NCBI GenBank assembly: GCA_022448645.1
Contig: JAKVBZ010000006.1
Span: 1 to 64,000 of the forward strand
Reading direction: 5' to 3'
Length of the DNA stretch: 64,000 bases
Source of the DNA: Pirellulaceae bacterium
GTDB lineage: Bacteria; Planctomycetota; Planctomycetia; Pirellulales; Pirellulaceae
In this document: positions 60,165 to 64,000 of the stretch, one piece after another
Layout: every line of letters begins with the position of its first letter
Numbering within the stretch: the first letter of the stretch is position 1
The notes under the pieces: model-generated
Seen by the model: only the letters and a program-made list of their open reading frames with translations
The model's database searches: none
Told to the model about the DNA's origin: nothing
Made by a program: the position numbers and the translations under genes

Positions 60165-61408
60165 GTGCTCAATGTTGTAACACTTCTATGCCCTCTGAAT
60201 CAATCATTGACGAACTTTGCCCGAAATGGATTCTCTCACGGACACTGGCATTTTTCGCGGAAGTAAGGTCCGTTACGGTATGGAAACGCTTCACCGCAAA
60301 TCATCCAAAATAGCCCCATTGCAAAACGCACGTGTCGGATTACCAACCCTTTCAACAGGCTCCCAGCATTTATACCGGCGACCCGGAAATGAATGGTCAG
60401 TATGCGAATGGACAGGGCTACGCCTTGACTGGTGGTTCAGGACCTTCTGGTTGACGGAACCTCGCGGGCATCGGTGATGGGTTAACCTCGAGCCTGGAAT
60501 ACACACTCCATTGGAGACGGAAAGTTGATGTCGACGGTGCAAACAGTTTCGAAAACGGATTTGGTTTCGAGGATGCACGCACATCGATTGCCGTTAAAGT
60601 AGATCAGGGAAGTGGCACCATTGTCGTCCTCTTTGCAGATCCAGATGACAAGGACGTAGTTTGTTTCGGGAGATGCGGTATTGTCAATGAAACCCCGGGG
60701 GTGTTGGACATGAAAATCGTCATGAACGAGACTACCACCAAGTTCTTTGAGGATGACATTGAGCGTCATTCATCCCCAACCAATGGTGCGTGGGGTAACG
60801 CCTTTCCCTCAGCGACGGGTGCCCGACGATTCTTCGGTGGTGGGATAGAAAATGGCAGGTTTGCTACGAAGGCCCCAGGTCAAGGACGGAAGGCAATACT
60901 ACCGCTTTCTAGATGGTCTCTTTTTCTAATGTTCCATTCTGACCAAAAATACTCCTGTGTCCGTAATGGAATGAGCTGAAAACTCTCCGTGGTATCCGTG
61001 TCCGATTTGATTTGGGACCCAGATGACAGGGAAAAGTATCTAGGTGGCAACCGTCTCCGCTGGCCGAAGAACATGAAGCACAGCTTCTGAACTATCTCCA
61101 AGCAACCACTATCGAAGTTGGGCTCCTTTTGAACTTTGGTCCTGTTGCTCAAATAAAACGCAAAACCTACGTTAACAACCGTAAGGCTCATGCGACTGGG
61201 CAGCCAAAGCCCAAACATCTTCCGTGGTATCCGTGTTCCACTTCACTTAAGCTATAGGCTCACGGATACCGTTGATGACAAAGATACGGGACTGGCGACC
61301 CGACGCTTGCCGCGTTCGGCTCACATGATAAAAACAGAACTCGAAACAGATTTTGATACAAACGTAGATGCGTCAGCTTTTCCTACCAACAAACAAGAAA
61401 GATTTAGC
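60165..61408. other. Gene-poor stretch with possible decayed coding sequence
   Basis: About 1.2 kb. A plus-strand frame from about 60335 to 60795 reads YANGQGYALTGGSGPSG, stop, GIGDGLTSSLEYTLHW, DGANSFENGFGFEDA, GTIVVLFADPDDKDVV, which looks like an eroded secreted-protein gene but was not identified. A 16-bp direct repeat, TCCGTGGTATCCGTGT, occurs at 60986-61001 and 61221-61236. No intact gene is supported. Confidence 0.45.
60986..61236 (+). repeat. 16-bp direct repeat (60986-61001 and 61221-61236)
   Basis: TCCGTGGTATCCGTGT occurs twice, 235 bp apart, just upstream of the sialidase gene. A related motif (TTCTTCGTACTCTTCGTGTC) is seen near 59400-59420. Such CCGTGG/TTCGTG-type words recur between genes in some planctomycete and verrucomicrobial genomes as I recall. 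Confidence 0.55.
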
Positions 61409-63688
61409 ATGACTCGTTTTTCAGTCACGGCCTTATTGGCTATTGTTTTTTTGGTAACGCCAACATGGGCAGACACCGCGCACCCGATTCCCGCCGACCT
61501 GCTCGTCCGTGGCGATCTATCAGACAAAGAAGTCTTGCGGTACCGTCGCATCCGCGTGGAACGACAGGAAATACTGTTCGACGAAACGCAGCCCATGATC
61601 TGTCGGCAAGGGGACACTTTATTGGTGGTAGGCTTAGGTGGTTCGCTGGCGCGCAGTTCTGACGGGGGAATCCATTGGGAAACTCTCGGGACCATGCATG
61701 AGCGGGGTGCACCACAGGGTAACGTACAGGCCTTGGGAGCCGTTAGCGAGTCACGCATCCTGGCAGCGGTGGAGAGTGATCGCCACCTTGTGATCGTCAT
61801 TTCGAGCGATCTCGGCGAAACCTGGAAAGCCGTCGGTCGCGTTGAGAGCGATCCAAAAGCACTCCGTTTACGAGGTCGGTTTGTGGAGTTACCAGATGGG
61901 TCCATCCTCTGTTCAACGGCAGGAAATTTCGTCAGTTCTGCAGATGGACGCGAGTGGACAGAACACACCACACTGCCGAACGGGTGGTCAAACCTTCGTC
62001 CAGTCGTGCTCCGCTCCGGGAGATTATTGGCCGCAGCTCTTTATGAAACGGACGACGAAAGCTCTTTAGAAAAAGAGTGCAGGAATACAATCATTGCCGA
62101 ATCAAACGACAAGGGAAAGACGTGGAAAGTACTGTCTGCGGCCACGCGGATCGGCCAGGTTCCCGGCGATCTTGTTGAATTGCCTGATGGTAGATTGGTG
62201 CTCTCTTACGGCGAAGAAAGTTTTCCCTTTGGGGCGCGGGCTTTGGTCAGCGATGATGGCGGCAAAAGCTGGGGAGAAGAAGTCTATGTATTGGGGCAGG
62301 GTCGCTACGGGTTGCTGCTGCAACCTCGACCCGAAGCGTGCGAACCGGCCAGCGGCATTGCCAGTGTGGTTTTGGAAAACGGTGTGGTTGTCTCCGCGTA
62401 CGATCGCGGAAAAACATTAAAACGCCACCAGGAGCCCCTGGACGGGCGAACGGTTGACGAATGGGGGAACACGACAGCAATCGCGATCATTCGTTGGACC
62501 CCCGAAGGTTTCGACCGTCCGCCGCTTATCTATCCAAGTCTGTTGACTGACCGGGTGGACTCCGCCGGCTACCTGGACAACGGTCTGGTACGCATCCGAC
62601 CCGACGATCGCTTTGAAGGGGGCGACTACATCGAGAACTACGAAACGATCGTCTACCGGCGGCTGCCCGCCGAGCAGCTCAACTACGGCGATATCGGCGG
62701 AAAAGGGCTCATCCTTTGCCGGCATCCAGATGGCAGCCTGTTATTCACCTGTCGTTTTCCCGAGATCTTCCGCTCCACCGACGAAGGACGCACCTGGAAA
62801 AAATTCGCCGACATCCAACGGCCTCCGGCCGAACGGGTCAGCACCTCTGGCTTTGGAGTGACTAGCAAAGGAACACTACTGGCACTTGCCGATGTCAGAA
62901 CGTCAGATGGAGACCGCGCCACCGGCGCGAGGCCCATCTACAAGATGCACGTCGGACGCAGCACCGACAACGGCAAGTCGTGGAACTTCCGACAGATCGA
63001 CCCTGGACCCAAACACTATGGTGGACGCGGCGATGGCAGCCGGATCAACGAACTCTCCAACGGTACGATCGTGATCAATACTTCCACAGGGTGGGTCCAT
63101 CCATCACGGAATTTTTGCTTGGGTGAAGTGATCATCCGTTCGACCGACGATGGCCAGACCTGGGAGGACCCAACCGTGTTGCCGCCAAACACGTGCGAGT
63201 CCAACCTAGTGGAATTGCCCTCAGGCCGGTTGGTGCTGGCCACACGCCTGCAATCGCTGAATGAGTTCAAAGGTCAACATTACTTTGGCCCGTATGGTGA
63301 CGAGGATCGGTGGGAATTCCCTTCGCGAAACTACGTCGGTGAAGCCCGTTACAAGAATGAGGCGATCATGTTTTCTGACGACGGTGGCTACAACTGGACG
63401 AAACCGTTCGTGGTCACCCGTATCCACATGGTTTCGGCAGATGTGGTCCACGATCCCCAGGGGAATGTGGTACTCACGTACGACCACAAGGATGCCATCG
63501 GTGGCTGCCGCGCGCGGGTTAGTAAAGATCAGGGAAAAACCTGGGAATCCGAGAATTACATCTTGGCATATGAAAAGATTGGTACGCGGACCAGTTCCAT
63601 TGTCCTGAATGACGGTCGCATCCTGACTCTCTGGGCAGCATCCGTGCCCCGCAAGCTGGTAAGGGGTACCATCTGGTCGCCAGAGTAA
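61409..63688 (+). CDS. Secreted sialidase-like (BNR/Asp-box) protein
   Basis: 759 residues from the ATG at 61409, the start that gives a signal peptide (MTRFSVTALLAIVFLVTPTWA); the frame is open to 61190. About nine Asp boxes (S-x-D-x-G-x-x-W) are visible: SSDGGIHW, SSDLGETW, SNDKGKTW, SDDGGKSW, STDEGRTW, STDNGKSW, STDDGQTW, SDDGGYNW and SKDQGKTW. They indicate a six-bladed sialidase-type propeller, with two propellers possible at this length. Catalytic Tyr/Glu and the Arg triad cannot be assigned with certainty, so the substrate need not be sialic acid. It fits the surrounding set of polysaccharide-acting exported proteins. Confidence 0.88.
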   Translation: MTRFSVTALLAIVFLVTPTWADTAHPIPADLLVRGDLSDKEVLRYRRIRVERQEILFDETQPMICRQGDTLLVVGLGGSLARSSDGGIHWETLGTMHERGAPQGNVQALGAVSESRILAAVESDRHLVIVISSDLGETWKAVGRVESDPKALRLRGRFVELPDGSILCSTAGNFVSSADGREWTEHTTLPNGWSNLRPVVLRSGRLLAAALYETDDESSLEKECRNTIIAESNDKGKTWKVLSAATRIGQVPGDLVELPDGRLVLSYGEESFPFGARALVSDDGGKSWGEEVYVLGQGRYGLLLQPRPEACEPASGIASVVLENGVVVSAYDRGKTLKRHQEPLDGRTVDEWGNTTAIAIIRWTPEGFDRPPLIYPSLLTDRVDSAGYLDNGLVRIRPDDRFEGGDYIENYETIVYRRLPAEQLNYGDIGGKGLILCRHPDGSLLFTCRFPEIFRSTDEGRTWKKFADIQRPPAERVSTSGFGVTSKGTLLALADVRTSDGDRATGARPIYKMHVGRSTDNGKSWNFRQIDPGPKHYGGRGDGSRINELSNGTIVINTSTGWVHPSRNFCLGEVIIRSTDDGQTWEDPTVLPPNTCESNLVELPSGRLVLATRLQSLNEFKGQHYFGPYGDEDRWEFPSRNYVGEARYKNEAIMFSDDGGYNWTKPFVVTRIHMVSADVVHDPQGNVVLTYDHKDAIGGCRARVSKDQGKTWESENYILAYEKIGTRTSSIVLNDGRILTLWAASVPRKLVRGTIWSPE

Positions 63689-63736
63689 AGATGGTTGGCG
63701 GTCAGGAATTGATTTCGTTTACCACAAAGATAGAAC

Positions 63737-64000
63737 TTAGCGCAGTAGCCCTTTGGCCGACTCGGTGATGCTCTGCTTCACGTCGGCCTCAATCAGTCGC
63801 TTGATTCCTGCTTGGCCCTTTTCGGGATCAAGGGCCATTACCGTTTGCCCAATCGTCAGGACGGCGTTCGCTGCTGCCTCTTCGCTTTCAGAAACATCGA
63901 GTTGTTCCAGAGCCAATTCGAAAGATGCCACACAGGGAAACCGTATCAAAGCTTCGATGGCCACGTTTCGCTCATCGGGACGTCCGGCTACTTGAAGGGC
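63737..64000 (-). CDS. HEAT-repeat-like protein, 3' part
   Basis: The minus-strand frame enters from the right edge (ALQVAGRPDERNVAIEALIRF) and ends with TAA at 63737, giving the last 87 residues. The helix pattern (NVAIEALIRFPCVASFELALEQL, EEAAANAVLTIGQTVMAL, GQAGIKRLIEADVKQSITESAKGLL) looks like paired HEAT-type helices. In planctomycetes such repeats often end large secreted or heme-domain proteins; the rest is outside the window. Confidence 0.7.
   Translation of the reverse strand, partial: ALQVAGRPDERNVAIEALIRFPCVASFELALEQLDVSESEEAAANAVLTIGQTVMALDPEKGQAGIKRLIEADVKQSITESAKGLLR

Noticed and set aside
1..64000. CRISPR array, insertion sequence or integrase gene
   Set aside because: No regularly spaced repeats other than the secretin minisatellite, and no transposase or recombinase motifs were found in any reading frame supplied.

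Overview
The window looks like a chromosomal segment of a planctomycete (Planctomycetota). This is inferred from families typical of that phylum: the DUF1553/DUF1501 pair at the left edge, a degraded planctomycete-type cytochrome c domain, a BBP7-like outer-membrane protein, sulfatases with an FGE-like fragment, FG-GAP/ASPIC-type and sialidase-type secreted proteins, Gfo/Idh/MocA plus TIM-barrel isomerase pairs, and duplicated pilus/type II secretion machinery. No rRNA, intact tRNA, CRISPR array or insertion sequence was seen.

Layout. 1-2.5 kb: end of a DUF1553 gene and a complete DUF1501 gene. 2.5-4.6 kb: a gene-poor stretch with a degenerate tRNA-Pro-like 3' half, then two small genes of different base style (spermidine-synthase-like methyltransferase, NYN nuclease). 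4.6-9.9 kb: pseudouridine synthase, DUF374 acyltransferase, class III aminotransferase and a ceramidase-like protein. 10.4-19.8 kb (minus strand): type IV pilus/type II-like operon A (three prepilins, PilM/GspL-like, PilO-like, PilT, PilB/GspE, PilC/GspF, and a separate periplasmic protein). 20.5-20.9 kb: hemP and a tiny Cys-containing protein. 22.6-27.2 kb (plus strand): a lipoprotein, a secretin with a Gly-Met-Phe tandem repeat and a beta-barrel protein, which complete system A. 27.6-32.4 kb: FG-GAP protein, truncated jelly-roll protein, DNRLRE-domain protein, SDR pseudogene. 32.5-47.6 kb: operon B (minus strand), a near-canonical T2SS in the order E-F-G-H-I-J-K-L-M/C-D-lipoprotein, with a convergent BON-domain gene overlapping its end. 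48.3-53.6 kb: a 1766-residue secreted protein built of about 20 tandem secretin N1-like repeats with no secretin pore domain. 54-64 kb: FGE remnant, sulfatase, Gfo/Idh/MocA oxidoreductase, sugar-phosphate isomerase-like protein, cupin, sialidase and the end of a HEAT-like protein.

How it fits together. Two envelope-spanning filament/secretion machines lie within 40 kb. System A carries a PilT-type retraction ATPase and looks pilus-like. System B has the full pseudopilin set GspG-H-I-J-K and looks like a true T2SS. The flanking genes encode exported proteins (sulfatase, sialidase, FG-GAP, DNRLRE) of the kind such a T2SS could export, although nothing in the sequence proves this. The best candidate for something undescribed is the giant pore-less secretin-repeat protein directly upstream of operon B. 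Several intergenic stretches hold decayed genes (cytochrome domain, SDR, FGE), so the accessory part of the window is eroding.
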